From positions 1,240,001 through 1,304,000 of the forward strand of contig NC_011726.1 in assembly GCF_000021805.1 (NCBI RefSeq): a DNA stretch of 64,000 nucleotides, written 5' to 3'. A program made the translations under genes and the position numbers. This DNA comes from Rippkaea orientalis PCC 8801. Its GTDB lineage: Bacteria; Cyanobacteriota; Cyanobacteriia; Cyanobacteriales; Microcystaceae. Under the pieces are notes generated by a model that worked only from the letters and a program-made list of their open reading frames with translations, did not search any database and had not been told where the DNA came from. Below are positions 27,503 through 36,569 of this stretch, piece after piece; position 1 is the stretch's first letter, and every line of letters begins with the position of its first letter.

Positions 27503-28806
27503 TGAATTAAATTTTCCTCCTTTAACTGTACAATCATTAGAGGATGGACATCATACCAAGTTTCTGTATTGCGATATTCAACCGCATAGATATTATGAAG
27601 TAGATCAAGAAATGCTTGGTCTTTTGGATCGTCTGGACGATAATTATGATAGGTTTGTTGTAAAATTTCTCGATCAGTTTGACTCAACGTAATAGCCATA
27701 TCATTGCGTAAAGTAGCCAATGCTTGATCAAGAATAGTCAGATTAATTTTTACCCCTTCAATAGACTCTTGTTTTCGTTGCTTACGTCGTAATTCTAACA
27801 ACATTAAACGACAACATTCTTGTGCAATACGAATCAATTCTCGAATTACTCCACCGCTAGAAAGACAGATTTTAAGAGCAACCTCTTCCTCTAAGAGATT
27901 ATCCTCAATACGTCTGCGAAGAATTTGCCGTAATTTATCCATATTCTCCTGCACTAAGGGAGAATTTTCTTGATGACTATCTCCTTTTTTATACAGTTTT
28001 AACACAGGCATGACAAAAATACGATTACTGGTTTCATCTTCGATATGTTTTTTTAACACCCCATCCCGAATAGTAGCAATAGGAATGGTATAAATAACAA
28101 TAAAATTAGGTTCGAGAAGTGCCTTAACATTGTTTTTGAATATCTCTTCAATTTTGGATAAATCTAATTTATCAATATCGTCAATAATGACAACAATTTC
28201 TTGCTGACAAGCGAGTTGAATTTCTGTAGCAATTAAATTAAGAGTATCGATCAACTCACGGGTATTTCGAGTAAAATGAGTTTTGATTTCTTCGCGCATA
28301 CTAGCATCGGTTTTGAGTTTACTTTTAATCAACCCAAATAAATCAAACCCTGCTTCTACTTCCATCCCTAGTTTATATTCTTCAATTTGTGTTTTTTCTT
28401 TGAACCAATCAAAAAATCTTTGTTTTTTTCATGCCTCAATATCAATATTGTCTGCGTCAGCTTTTGCCATAATTTGTACAGCGATCGCAAAAAGGATATT
28501 AATATGATTAATATCTGACATTTCAATTAAATCAGAGATGGAGAAAAAAACCGTAAAATAGTTATTTTCTATCGTCTCAGCAAACTCTTTAAGTAACGTA
28601 GACTTGCCACAACCGCGATGTCCCGCAAAAATCAATTGGTTACAATAATTATTACAATCTAAAATGCTTTGTTCCAATTCTTCTATCAATGATTGATTAT
28701 ATTCGACCCGAAACTTCTTAATTTGCTCTGGTGTTACTAACAGTTGTAACTGTAAGTTACGAAAAGCTTGTTGAAATTGCTCAATAGGAGTTAATATCAT
28801 AGCCAA
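27499..28806 (-). pseudogene. P-loop NTPase gene split by an in-frame TGA
   Basis: One frame of about 435 codons runs from 28806 to 27499 with a single TGA (28429-28431). The first part has Walker A LIFAGHRGCGKSTLLKEF (about residue 62-79); the second has Walker B EIVVIIDDIDKLDLSKIEEI. Between the TGA and the next ATG at 28365 the frame still reads sensible protein (KKQRFFDWFKEKTQIEEYKLG), so nothing but the stop interrupts it. The stop lies beside an A7 run. It is either a nonsense mutation, a sequencing error or a recoded stop. The intact protein would be an AAA/STAND-type ATPase coupled to the overlapping iSTAND-TPR gene. Confidence 0.8.
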
Positions 28807-28875
28807 TTTTTATCTACACCAGGATTCAATTATAATTTTAACTCACTTTCAAGACTATTCGGTGCGAAAATCTAA

Positions 28876-28881
28876 TATAAT
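28876..28881 (+). promoter_or_regulatory. Candidate -10 box upstream of rbfA
   Basis: A perfect TATAAT about 95 bases upstream of the rbfA start in the divergent gap with the NTPase gene. No good -35 box stands 17 bases before it, so the call rests on the -10 only. Confidence 0.4.
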
Positions 28882-28975
28882 GGGAGTTAACTCAATAATT
28901 GCCTCGAATTTTAGTTAGAAAACAGACCGTTCAAAATCTAAGGCAATTACCTAAAAAGAAGTCAATAACAGCAAA

Positions 28976-29362
28976 ATGGCTAATAGTCGTCGAGTTTCTC
29001 GTGTTTCGTCGTTAATTAAACGCGAAGTCAGTCAAATGCTCCTCCATGATATCAAAGATGACCGCGTAGGAGCAGGAATGGTCAGTGTCACCGAAGTGGA
29101 TGTCTCAGGGGATTTACAACACGCTACCATCTTTGTTAGTATCTACGGTAGCGAACAAGCGCAAGCAGAAACCATGGAAGGGTTAAAGTCTTCCACCAGT
29201 TTTGTCCGTCGAGAATTAAGTCATCGGATGCGACTGCGAAGAAGTCCTGAAGTCGTCTTCCGTCAAGACCATTCTCTAGAAAGAGGCGATCGCATGGTAC
29301 ACTTATTAAACCAAATTAAGGACACGATCCCAGAAGAAGAGGGAATAACAGAAGAAGAGTGA
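28976..29362 (+). CDS. rbfA: Ribosome-binding factor A
   Basis: A 128-residue KH-like protein. [27 protein letters not shown] and [23 protein letters not shown] are family signatures. It matures the 5' end of 16S rRNA on the 30S subunit and matters in the cold. A GH3 hydrolase gene follows 78 bases later in the same direction. Confidence 0.93.
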   Translation: MANSRRVSRVSSLIKREVSQMLLHDIKDDRVGAGMVSVTEVDVSGDLQHATIFVSIYGSEQAQAETMEGLKSSTSFVRRELSHRMRLRRSPEVVFRQDHSLERGDRMVHLLNQIKDTIPEEEGITEEE

Positions 29363-29440
29363 ATAAGTAAGCAGTAATCAGTCAATAATTCATCAATTTC
29401 ACTATTGCCTATTCCCTTAAATCATCAATTATCAATTATC

Positions 29441-31045
29441 ATGAATTGGACTGACGGAACTCTTAAACAACAACTCGGACAAATGATTGTTGTTCGCGCT
29501 TCAGGATATTTATTTGATCACCAAATTCGTTATCCAGCATGGGAACCCTCTAATGAAAAATTGCGCCATTGGATAGAAACCCTCAACCTAGGAGGAGTCA
29601 TCTTATTAGGAGGAAGCGCAGGGGAATTAAGCTTAAGAACCCAACAACTTCAACAATGGTCAAAAAATCCCCTTTTAATAGCAGCAGATATTGAAGAAGG
29701 AGTCGGACAAAGATTTCCGGGTGCAACGTGGTTTCCCCCTCCCATGGCCTTAGGAGAAATAGCCAAAAAAGACTTGACTCAAGCCAAAGAATATGCTACA
29801 CAAATGGGAGTTATTATTGCCCAAGAAGCCTTAGCAGTTGGCATTAATTGGGTTTTAGCTCCCGTCGTTGATGTTAATAATAATCCCAAAAATCCTGTCA
29901 TTAATATACGCTCTTTTAGTGATGATCCTAAAATCGTTAGTGAGTTAGCAGTAGCGTTTCTTGAAGGAGCAAAAACCTATCCCGTTTTAACCTCAGCTAA
30001 GCATTTTCCTGGCCATGGTGATACGAGCAATGATTCCCACATTGATCTACCAGTTATTCCTCATGAAATATCCCGATTAGAAGAGATAGAATTAGTCCCT
30101 TTTAGAGCAACAATTGGGGCAAATGTTGATAGTATTATGACGGCACATTTATTAATTCCTGCTTGGGATAAAGACCGTCCAGCGACTCTTTCTAAAGCCA
30201 TTTTAACAGGGGAATTACGAGCAAGACTAGGCTTTAAAGGATTAATTGTTACCGATGCTTTAATTATGGGAGGAGTCGCTAATTATGCTTCCCCCGAAGA
30301 AGTCGCAGTGATGGCAGTAGAAGCGGGAGTTGATATTTTATTAATGCCAAAAGATCCCGAAAAAACCCTTGAAGCATTAGTCAAAGCAGTGGAAACAGGA
30401 CGCATTCCAAGAGAACAAATAGAAGCTTCTTTAAACCGTATTTATCAAGCTAAGCAAAAGGTTTTTAAAAACTCAAAAACTACTTTTAATAATCCTCTTT
30501 ATTGTGTTGGGGAATTGTCTCAAAAAAGAGCAAAAGAAACAGTTAAAAATATACTAAATAGTTCTCTGGAAAAAGGAAATAATATTACCCTAAAACCCAA
30601 AAAACGCAATTTAATTGTCGTTGATGATCTCCTAACTTGCACCTTTTTAGATCGCCAAACTCCTGGGGTAACAATTCCTCAACAATTAGGCTATGATTGT
30701 CAAATTGCAGAACTCAATACTTTAAAGTTTTTCTTAGAAGATGATTGCAGCACCTTATTACAGGTTTTCATTAGAGCAAGTGCCTTTAGAGGGAATGCAG
30801 GGTTAAGTGAAGAAGTCCAGAAAATCTATAAAAAATTGCTCAAAAATAAAATAGTGAAGGGATTAATTATTTATGGAAGTCCCTATGCTAAAGATTGGTT
30901 TTTAACTAACACAAACTTACTTAAAAATCAAGTACCTTGGGTCTTTTCCTACGGACAAATGGCAGACAGTCAAAAAATCGCCTGTGAGACATTATTTAAT
31001 CTGTCAGAAGTCCCTGACAATTGGGTAGATAGGTTTGAAAATTAA
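29441..31045 (+). CDS. Glycoside hydrolase family 3 (NagZ-like beta-N-acetylhexosaminidase)
   Basis: About 534 residues from the ATG at 29441 (MNWTDGTLKQQLGQMIVVRASG). The GH3 core is clear: LIAADIEEGVGQRFPGATWFPPPMALG, SAKHFPGHGDTSNDSHIDLP (the NagZ His-Asp loop) and GLIVTDALIMGGV (nucleophile Asp). The C-terminal region of about 190 residues beyond the NagZ domain is usual in cyanobacterial homologues. It probably removes GlcNAc from muropeptides during wall recycling. A TTG at 29405 is open but unlikely. Confidence 0.88.
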   Translation: MNWTDGTLKQQLGQMIVVRASGYLFDHQIRYPAWEPSNEKLRHWIETLNLGGVILLGGSAGELSLRTQQLQQWSKNPLLIAADIEEGVGQRFPGATWFPPPMALGEIAKKDLTQAKEYATQMGVIIAQEALAVGINWVLAPVVDVNNNPKNPVINIRSFSDDPKIVSELAVAFLEGAKTYPVLTSAKHFPGHGDTSNDSHIDLPVIPHEISRLEEIELVPFRATIGANVDSIMTAHLLIPAWDKDRPATLSKAILTGELRARLGFKGLIVTDALIMGGVANYASPEEVAVMAVEAGVDILLMPKDPEKTLEALVKAVETGRIPREQIEASLNRIYQAKQKVFKNSKTTFNNPLYCVGELSQKRAKETVKNILNSSLEKGNNITLKPKKRNLIVVDDLLTCTFLDRQTPGVTIPQQLGYDCQIAELNTLKFFLEDDCSTLLQVFIRASAFRGNAGLSEEVQKIYKKLLKNKIVKGLIIYGSPYAKDWFLTNTNLLKNQVPWVFSYGQMADSQKIACETLFNLSEVPDNWVDRFEN

Positions 31046-31071
31046 GCCTACAATAGTCAATAAGAGGATAT

Positions 31072-31584
31072 TTATTGTTGTTCATTATTTTCCTGTTGAA
31101 AGCCTCCCCGTTGAATGAGATCTTCTGGACGGAGATTTTCCACAAATTCGCGGAACGCTTGACGTTCTTCCTCATCCGCATCTCGATCCACTGGGATAGA
31201 CGCATCTGCAATAACTTCCTCCATCACCCAAATAGGACTACCCGTCCGCAGAGCAATAGAAATAGCATCCGAGGGACGACAATCAATTTCTTTTTTAATT
31301 TCCCCTTGCCGTAGACAAAGAACCGCATAAAAGGTATTATCTTGGAGAGAATGGATAATAATGCGCTCTAGATCAACTCCCCAAGCTTCAAAGAGATTAA
31401 CAATCAAATCATGGGTTAACGGCCGTGGTGGTTTTTGGTTTTCCAAGGCTCCAATGATAGCTTTAGCCTGATCCTGGCCAATATAAATAGGAAGCGCACG
31501 ACGTTCAGAACCATCTTTGAGCAATACGATGGGACTTCGGGTAACAGCATCCAAGGCAATTCCAGCCACATTCATTTCAATCAT
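31072..31584 (-). CDS. Bifunctional nuclease family protein (DUF151/BFN)
   Basis: A 170-residue protein of the BFN family: MIEMNVAGIALDAVTRSPIVLLKDGSERRALPIYIGQDQAKAI and CLRQGEIKKEIDCRPSDAISIALRTGSPIWV are diagnostic. Plant BFN proteins have RNase and DNase activity; bacterial copies are less studied. The acidic C-terminus is unconserved. It converges on the GH3 gene and is divergent from ribE. Confidence 0.88.
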   Translation of the reverse strand: MIEMNVAGIALDAVTRSPIVLLKDGSERRALPIYIGQDQAKAIIGALENQKPPRPLTHDLIVNLFEAWGVDLERIIIHSLQDNTFYAVLCLRQGEIKKEIDCRPSDAISIALRTGSPIWVMEEVIADASIPVDRDADEEERQAFREFVENLRPEDLIQRGGFQQENNEQQ

Positions 31585-31846
31585 TTGCCTATCCTCTTTA
31601 ATCTACTCAAAAGGAGGTTTTTCAGACTTATTCAACTGTTGAAAAGTGAGTTAGACTTCACGGTAATAGGTTGAATAATCAGGTACACTCATAGTATGCC
31701 CCACAATGACGCTCACATCGACAAATAGTTCAATTTCTTGATCATGCTATTTCCGTGAAAGGGAAGAGTCTAGTCTGCTGAACTCAAGAGTGCGTCTTCG
31801 GGTTTGAGCTTACTCCTACTTCTATTGTTACAAATTTCAAGAGATT

Positions 31847-32536
31847 GTGTTTACTGGATTAATTCAAAGTCTCGGTCGTATCCATCCTATCGATAGCGAT
31901 CGCTTTACCCTTTCTCTCAACCCAGAGACAGCCTCAGCTATCTTATCCGATCTGGCCTTAGGAGATAGTGTGGCTATCGATGGAGTCTGTTTAACCGTAG
32001 AGGAAATGACCCCCGATGGGTTTGTTGCTACAACTTCCCCAGAAACCCTACAACGGACTACCCTAGGGACAACCCGTCAAACGGCATCCTATGTTAACGT
32101 AGAACCTTCCCTACGAGTGGGGAGTAAATTGGGAGGCCATTTTGTCACCGGCCATGTAGACGGGTTGGGGTGTTTAGTGGAGGCGATCGCCACCGATCAA
32201 GCTTGGTTAATGACCTTTGGGACTCCTGCTGAGTTAACGGAACAATGGCAAGGTGCGATCGCACGCTATTTAATTCCTAAAGGTAGTGTCGCAGTTAATG
32301 GCATCAGTTTAACGGTAGCTGAGTGTGACCCTGTGGGTAGTTGGTTTAAAGTGGCTGTTATTCCCCATACCTATTATCAGACTAATCTTTGCCATCTTAA
32401 AATTGGCGATCGGGTCAATATTGAAGGCGATATCTTAGGAAAATACGTCGCTAAGTTATTAGGACAATCTTTCAATTATCATCAACCCCATGAAGAAATC
32501 AGTTTAGCGTTCTTAGCAGAACATGGTTATTTATAG
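31847..32536 (+). CDS. ribE: Riboflavin synthase alpha subunit
   Basis: A 229-residue protein with the duplicated lumazine-binding barrel. MFTGLIQSLGRI starts at a GTG (31847). The repeats are visible as GDSVAIDGVCLTVEEM and GSVAVNGISLTVAEC, with HFVTGHVDG in the first. It dismutates 6,7-dimethyl-8-ribityllumazine to riboflavin. ribD is in the same window at 40249, so the pathway genes are scattered, as usual in cyanobacteria. Confidence 0.94.
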   Translation: MFTGLIQSLGRIHPIDSDRFTLSLNPETASAILSDLALGDSVAIDGVCLTVEEMTPDGFVATTSPETLQRTTLGTTRQTASYVNVEPSLRVGSKLGGHFVTGHVDGLGCLVEAIATDQAWLMTFGTPAELTEQWQGAIARYLIPKGSVAVNGISLTVAECDPVGSWFKVAVIPHTYYQTNLCHLKIGDRVNIEGDILGKYVAKLLGQSFNYHQPHEEISLAFLAEHGYL

Positions 32537-32568
32537 CCATGATAAACATCGAAAGTTTGAGGTTAAAC

Positions 32569-32826
32569 ATGACAGTTAAAACCAATTTAGCATCGCTTTA
32601 TGAGATTGAATATGAACAATGGTTAGCACAAACCATTAACCTATTCAAACAGGATCGATTCGATGAATTAGACAAAAAAACATTTAATTGAGGAATTAGA
32701 AGAATTGAGTTGGCGAGACAAAAAACGGTCGAAAGGTTTCTCGAAGTTAGACAAAAGACAGGCTATCAAATAAGTTTCCCAGAAAACTGTCTCTATACTC
32801 TCGAAGAATTATTAAAAATGAACTAA
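32569..32826 (+). pseudogene. DUF29 gene remnant, frameshifted and internally deleted
   Basis: It opens with a good DUF29 start (TNLASLYEIEYEQWLAQTI...FDELD), then an A7 run breaks the frame. The +1 frame continues HLIEELEELSWRDKK, and the C-terminal family motif (ISFPENCLYTLEELLK) appears in yet another frame up to TAA at 32826. The middle of the domain (about 60-80 residues) is missing. Intact relatives lie at 47846-48268 and 55977-56453. Confidence 0.8.
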
Positions 32827-32840
32827 CATCAACAATAATT

Positions 32841-32891
32841 ATGCTATTAGAGTTAAAAAATCTAGAAATTCCTGCTGGACACAAAATCTGA
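32841..32891 (+). pseudogene. Uma2 (DUF820) N-terminal remnant
   Basis: Sixteen codons (MLLELKNLEIPAGHKI) ending in TGA. They match the usual first residues of one Uma2 subgroup, and nothing recognisable follows. It lies 14 bases after the DUF29 remnant. Confidence 0.45.
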
Positions 32892-33274
32892 CTCGGTTCT
32901 TTCGGGGTTGTGGTGTAAATTGTTATTATTGTTACATTCTATGCCCCGTTCCCCGTTCCCCATAAACGATTTCATAGAACCCTAACTTCTAATTCTTTTG
33001 TGAAATTCAAAAAATTGGCATTAAAATCCTAAACTTGGGTGGCGACTTGGGCACTAATCGCTCATACTGGATATGTTGGAGCTTAAATCCATCAATTTCA
33101 ACCTATAGAGAATTACCCACTCTTATCGGTGTGAGGATATTTAGTCAAGATTGCCTTAATTATTGAGAAATAACCGAATTAACCAGTAGCTTAGGTCAAC
33201 TAGGTTTGGCTTCATCAGAGCTTTTCTGTTATCTCAGGGCAATATCTTTAGCGATATGAGGAGAGAAAACACCG
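32892..33274. other. Intergenic region, no gene seen
   Basis: 383 bases with no supported frame. A ccccgttccccgttcccc low-complexity stretch at 32942-32961 is of the same kind as gggaacagg-type stretches near 12500, 46185 and 51640. Confidence 0.5.
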
Positions 33275-33691
33275 ATGCTTAACCATAACACTGACAAGGA
33301 AACCCAAACTGTATCCGTAGATACCCCATTTCAAGAACACAAGATATCTGTTACTCAAGACAAGTCCGTTGAGAAACCTCAAGTTCAAACCAATCTTGAA
33401 ACCGCTACAGATCAGACTTTCTTAATCAATTTTTGGCTAGGAAATAGTTCTAATTGGCGTTGGAGTATTGAGAAAGCTTCTCGCAAAACCGTCGAACAAC
33501 CCACCGTAAAACGATGGACTCAGGAGTCGAGTCCAGTCTTAGCTTGGGAACTGCTAGTAACCGTTGGGTTATTAATTATGGCTTTATGGATGCAAACACC
33601 AGTAACCTCTTCATCGACTTGGCAAGAGAAGGGTTTATGGAACGGGAATCCTTCTAAGACTCACCCTGCAATGTATCCTCATGTACAGTGA
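33275..33691 (+). CDS. Hypothetical protein with one membrane segment
   Basis: 138 residues of no recognised family. The first 60 are polar and Gln/Thr/Val-rich, likely disordered. A single hydrophobic helix lies at about 105-119 (LLVTVGLLIMALWM), followed by a short polar tail. A purine-rich stretch (atgaggagagaaaac) precedes the ATG and could act as a ribosome-binding site. It could be a small single-pass membrane protein, but the function is unknown. Confidence 0.55.
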   Translation: MLNHNTDKETQTVSVDTPFQEHKISVTQDKSVEKPQVQTNLETATDQTFLINFWLGNSSNWRWSIEKASRKTVEQPTVKRWTQESSPVLAWELLVTVGLLIMALWMQTPVTSSSTWQEKGLWNGNPSKTHPAMYPHVQ

Positions 33692-33883
33692 TTTGACTCA
33701 AATGGAGTGGATTGGGTTTGGGGGAATTTTTTTTGATGGCAAACATCAGATACATAATATAGGTTAATTGCAAATATAAGTCAAGATAATATAAGACGGA
33801 AACCCGATCATTGTAATAAATCTTGACTAACCATTGACATTTATGTTAAAAGTTGTGTAGTATGAAATGATGCGCTTTAGGAG

Positions 33884-33966
33884 ATCGTTCATCTCGGCAT
33901 AGCTATCGCTTAAAGTTGTGAAGGGACAGAAACTAGGTAACGACAACTCAAAGAACGCATCACCAT
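33884..33966 (+). promoter_or_regulatory. Candidate divergent glutamine-riboswitch-like leader (glnA / Downstream-peptide type)
   Basis: The leader of the 75-codon gene at 33998 contains cgttcatc (33886-33893), gggacagaaactagg (33923-33937) and aagaacgcatcacc. This is the order of conserved blocks in cyanobacterial glutamine-binding RNAs (CGTTCAYC, GGACGGAAGTAGG, GAAGGAACGCRCC). CGTTC and GAACG can pair as the closing stem. The central block departs from consensus, and an alternative AGTTGT/ACAACT stem exists, so the call is tentative. Downstream-peptide RNAs typically precede small genes such as this one. Confidence 0.35.
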
Positions 33967-33997
33967 CCTAGACTATCAATGAGGTAGGAACACATAA

Positions 33998-34225
33998 ATG
34001 CTTATCCTTTCGTTAATGACTTTAGCAATTGCTTCAGGGTCAGCTTTCGTTAGCCTTAATGTTAAAGAAGAAGTAATTAAGGCGGCTATGGGCTGTACTG
34101 CTGTGTTATCCTTTCTTTTAACCCTGATTTGTGCCCCTTGGCTTCTCAAGCTGACTATTGTGGCAATTCCTCTCGTAATTTTAGACAGACTCAACAACAA
34201 AACCACTGAAAAACTCACTCATTAG
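33998..34225 (+). CDS. Small conserved-looking membrane protein
   Basis: 75 residues with two hydrophobic segments (about 1-19, and 31-62 possibly as two helices) around a short charged turn (NVKEEVIKAAMG), ending in a polar tail. The sequence is clean and has coding character on the plus strand. No catalytic motif is seen. Its long structured leader suggests RNA-level control. It is followed after 278 bases by the minus-strand tRNA. Confidence 0.65.
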   Translation: MLILSLMTLAIASGSAFVSLNVKEEVIKAAMGCTAVLSFLLTLICAPWLLKLTIVAIPLVILDRLNNKTTEKLTH

Positions 34226-34503
34226 GGTTCGCTCAAGAAATTATCTCACTGAGATTGAAAGAATCAGGAAAAGCAGCAGTAAGACTCTACACACAGGAAA
34301 TACAATTGCGCATCCTATTAAGAAATGCTTTCCTGACCAAGTATTTTAGAAATCCACTTTTCAACCCTTAATGGAACTTAAAATCCGTTGAGGGCTAACC
34401 CTTTAGAAAAGGGTGGAAGAATAAGTAAGCTGTTGACAGGATTTGAACCGTAGCAGTTGTTCTGATTAGCTTGATATTTACTCGCTATAGTTGTTCAAGT
34501 TAA

Positions 34504-34576
34504 TCCAGGGTGCAGGAGTTGAACCTGCCTAGCACGAATTATGAGTTCGTTGCCTCAACCGCTCGGCCAACCCTGG
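34504..34576 (-). tRNA. tRNA-Met (CAT anticodon)
   Basis: A 73-base cloverleaf on the minus strand. The acceptor stem is CCAGGGT/ACCCTGG with discriminator A, the anticodon stem is ACGAA/TTCGT around CTCATAA, and the T arm contains GGTTCAACTCC. The anticodon is CAT. The weak similarity to initiator tRNAs (no GGG/CCC anticodon stem) suggests the elongator; tRNA-Ile with a modified CAT anticodon cannot be excluded. Confidence 0.88.
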
Positions 34577-34729
34577 GGATGCCTAACTGAACTAACAATT
34601 AGGGTCAAATTTCCTTGCTTATTATCAAGGTCTAATCTTATTATAACTGTCAGAGGCATTTTTCGTTAGCCTAGTATTGAGTTTATTACGCAATCTCCCT
34701 TGATAAAAGACGTTTTTATTCGTAAAGTT

Positions 34730-35449
34730 ATGAAAATTACTTCCACTATTAAACTAACCCTATCACTTTTAGTAATCATGTCTGGGGCAGCAGCAGCAAG
34801 TGCTTATATTGCTTATAATGCTGGCCATTCAGCCCTTAAGGGAGTTAGTCAACCCGATGCTAATCCTGCTAAAAAACTAAAACCTGTAGGGAATCCCTCC
34901 ACAAAACTGACCGAATTTACCCCTGTGGATGAGAAAACTATTTTAACTAAAGTTTACGATCATATTCAAAACCAAGAGAAGTCTAGTGCTAAGTCATCCG
35001 CCAAAAAAGCTGAACAGAAAACGACTGAAGACAATCAAGAGGAGAAACCTAATAATTCGGATTCAGCCAAATCTAATGGGAATTCTGGTACTATATCAGT
35101 GGGCAATTTACCCCTTACAGTTCAAGATGGTGGAGTTACTTTAGAAATCACAGAAGCGAGTAACCAGACAGGGAACTTACTCTTAAGTGTTAATCTGAAA
35201 AATGAAGGAGACAAAGCCGTTAAGTTTCTCTATAGTTTTTTAGAGGTAAAAGATAATCAAGGAAACTCATTAAGTGCCATTACAGAAGGATTGCCTGATG
35301 AATTACCCCCCAATCAAGAAAAGTTTAGCGGAACCGTTAAAATCCCTTCAACATTAGTGAGTAATGTCGAGAGTTTATCCTTGAGTTTAACAGATTATCC
35401 TGAACAAAAGCTGCAACTTAAAGTAACGGAAATTCCTCTAGTTAAATAG
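34730..35449 (+). CDS. Exported or anchored hypothetical protein with DUF4352-like domain
   Basis: About 239 residues from the ATG at 34730. An N-terminal hydrophobic helix (LTLSLLVIMSGAAAASAYIAY) acts as signal or anchor. A Lys/Glu/Ser-rich linker follows (about 80-125), then a beta-rich C-terminal domain (GNLPLTVQDGGVTLEITEASNQTGNLLLSVNLKNEGDKAVKF...) like DUF4352/immunoglobulin-type extracellular domains. A periplasmic location is inferred; the function is unknown. The frame opens at a TTG at 34700. Confidence 0.6.
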   Translation: MKITSTIKLTLSLLVIMSGAAAASAYIAYNAGHSALKGVSQPDANPAKKLKPVGNPSTKLTEFTPVDEKTILTKVYDHIQNQEKSSAKSSAKKAEQKTTEDNQEEKPNNSDSAKSNGNSGTISVGNLPLTVQDGGVTLEITEASNQTGNLLLSVNLKNEGDKAVKFLYSFLEVKDNQGNSLSAITEGLPDELPPNQEKFSGTVKIPSTLVSNVESLSLSLTDYPEQKLQLKVTEIPLVK

Positions 35450-35569
35450 GACTTGACATCAATTCCAGGCCAACACTCAACCCAAGAGTTACAATTTTGT
35501 GATGCTTGAGCTTGAGTTGTGTCGAACCTGGTTACAAAAACAACTTCTGTAGAGGCTTAATATAGGACT

Positions 35570-35666
35570 GCACTACCCGAAAAGTTTAAGTAGGGGTCAA
35601 CGGCCGTTGACCCCTACATGACAAGGCTTGAGGACTTACGAATGTCCTAACTAGAATGCGTAGTGC
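35570..35666. mobile_element. MITE family A, copy 1
   Basis: A non-coding element of about 100 bases with imperfect terminal repeats gcactaccc / gcgtagtgc, a central 22-base palindrome (ggggtcaacg gccgttgaccc), and the block gaatgtccta near the right end. Similar copies lie at 41356 and 48318. Flanking TA dinucleotides suggest a Tc1/IS630-like target. Confidence 0.8.
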
Positions 35667-35756
35667 TATACTATTGAGTCTCTACTAACTTGGTGACTTG
35701 GTGACTTTGTTAACGACTAACTCTCCTAGCTGCTTCGCTAGCCCAAGTTTCCACTG

Positions 35757-35853
35757 ATATAGTCATTTCAAGTAAGAATGCGACAAAGATTGAGCGACGA
35801 AAGCTATCACAACAAGAAACTAGGTGTCTCACTTTAAATTGAAATGACTATAT
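35757..35853. mobile_element. MITE with perfect 15-bp terminal inverted repeats
   Basis: ATATAGTCATTTCAA (35757-35771) is repeated exactly inverted at 35839-35853, enclosing 67 non-coding bases. Its right end overlaps the last two codons and the stop of the minus-strand gene 35848-36408, so the element supplies that gene's stop. Confidence 0.8.
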
Positions 35854-36408
35854 CTCTGGTTGTTTAGAAGGTTCTGGTTTTCGAGTTGAGGTTTTATGAA
35901 CTCTTAAGGCTGTCTGATGAACCGTTAAACAAGAATCATGTTGACGTTCAGGGAATAAATGTTCGATAAAAAAATCAAGAGTACCTGGGTTAATCCAACC
36001 ATTGAGAACTGCCACTGCCCCAAATTTAAGCCCTAGCCTTCTTTGTTCTGCCAAAATTTGCTCAATTTTTCGCTCATCGAGTAAAGCTGCTTTTTTGAGA
36101 TACTCACCAAGGCGATATTTTCGTTCTTGTTTCAGATAATTTGACCATTTTGTTGCAAAAAAGTCCGCAGTCCTCTGTTTAAGCCATCCCCTAATTACTA
36201 AGATCTCACCCAGACAAAGATCGGGATATTTGGCTTGATCATTAAGAGCCCTAGTCAGTTGTTGAGGGGTGATCAAATCAGCTTCAAGTAGAATTTCTCC
36301 CAGACGAGGCGACCAATAGTCTTTGGGAATAACAATATGAGGTTCAGAGATAATCAGATTAGGGAGTGATTTTTTCATAGCCTCAACGACCTTTACAAAA
36401 AAAGACAA
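35848..36408 (-). CDS. Tandem MshEN-like domain protein
   Basis: 186 residues with two repeats of about 50 residues: RLGEILLEADLITPQQLTRALNDQ...LGEILVIRGWL and RLGEYLKKAALLDERKIEQILAEQ...FGAVAVLNGWI. These resemble the MshEN / type II secretion ATPase N-terminal fold, which in some proteins binds c-di-GMP and in cyanobacteria occurs with PilB-like partners. No ATPase domain is present. The stop codon lies inside a MITE, so the C-terminal tail may be altered. An ATG at 36378 (MKKSLPN) is an alternative start. Confidence 0.65.
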   Translation of the reverse strand: MSFFVKVVEAMKKSLPNLIISEPHIVIPKDYWSPRLGEILLEADLITPQQLTRALNDQAKYPDLCLGEILVIRGWLKQRTADFFATKWSNYLKQERKYRLGEYLKKAALLDERKIEQILAEQRRLGLKFGAVAVLNGWINPGTLDFFIEHLFPERQHDSCLTVHQTALRVHKTSTRKPEPSKQPEI

Positions 36409-36569
36409 ATATCAAGCTAAAATCTAACTTAAGCCTATCTTGAAAAAATATCAGTGATTTTGATTACAGTACAAAAAAACTCAAGTAAAGCTTCTGTCAC
36501 AAACTCCTAGGGGCTTCGAGTGATGATAAACTACATTATGATATAAGACTTTTATCCATAAGCATCATC

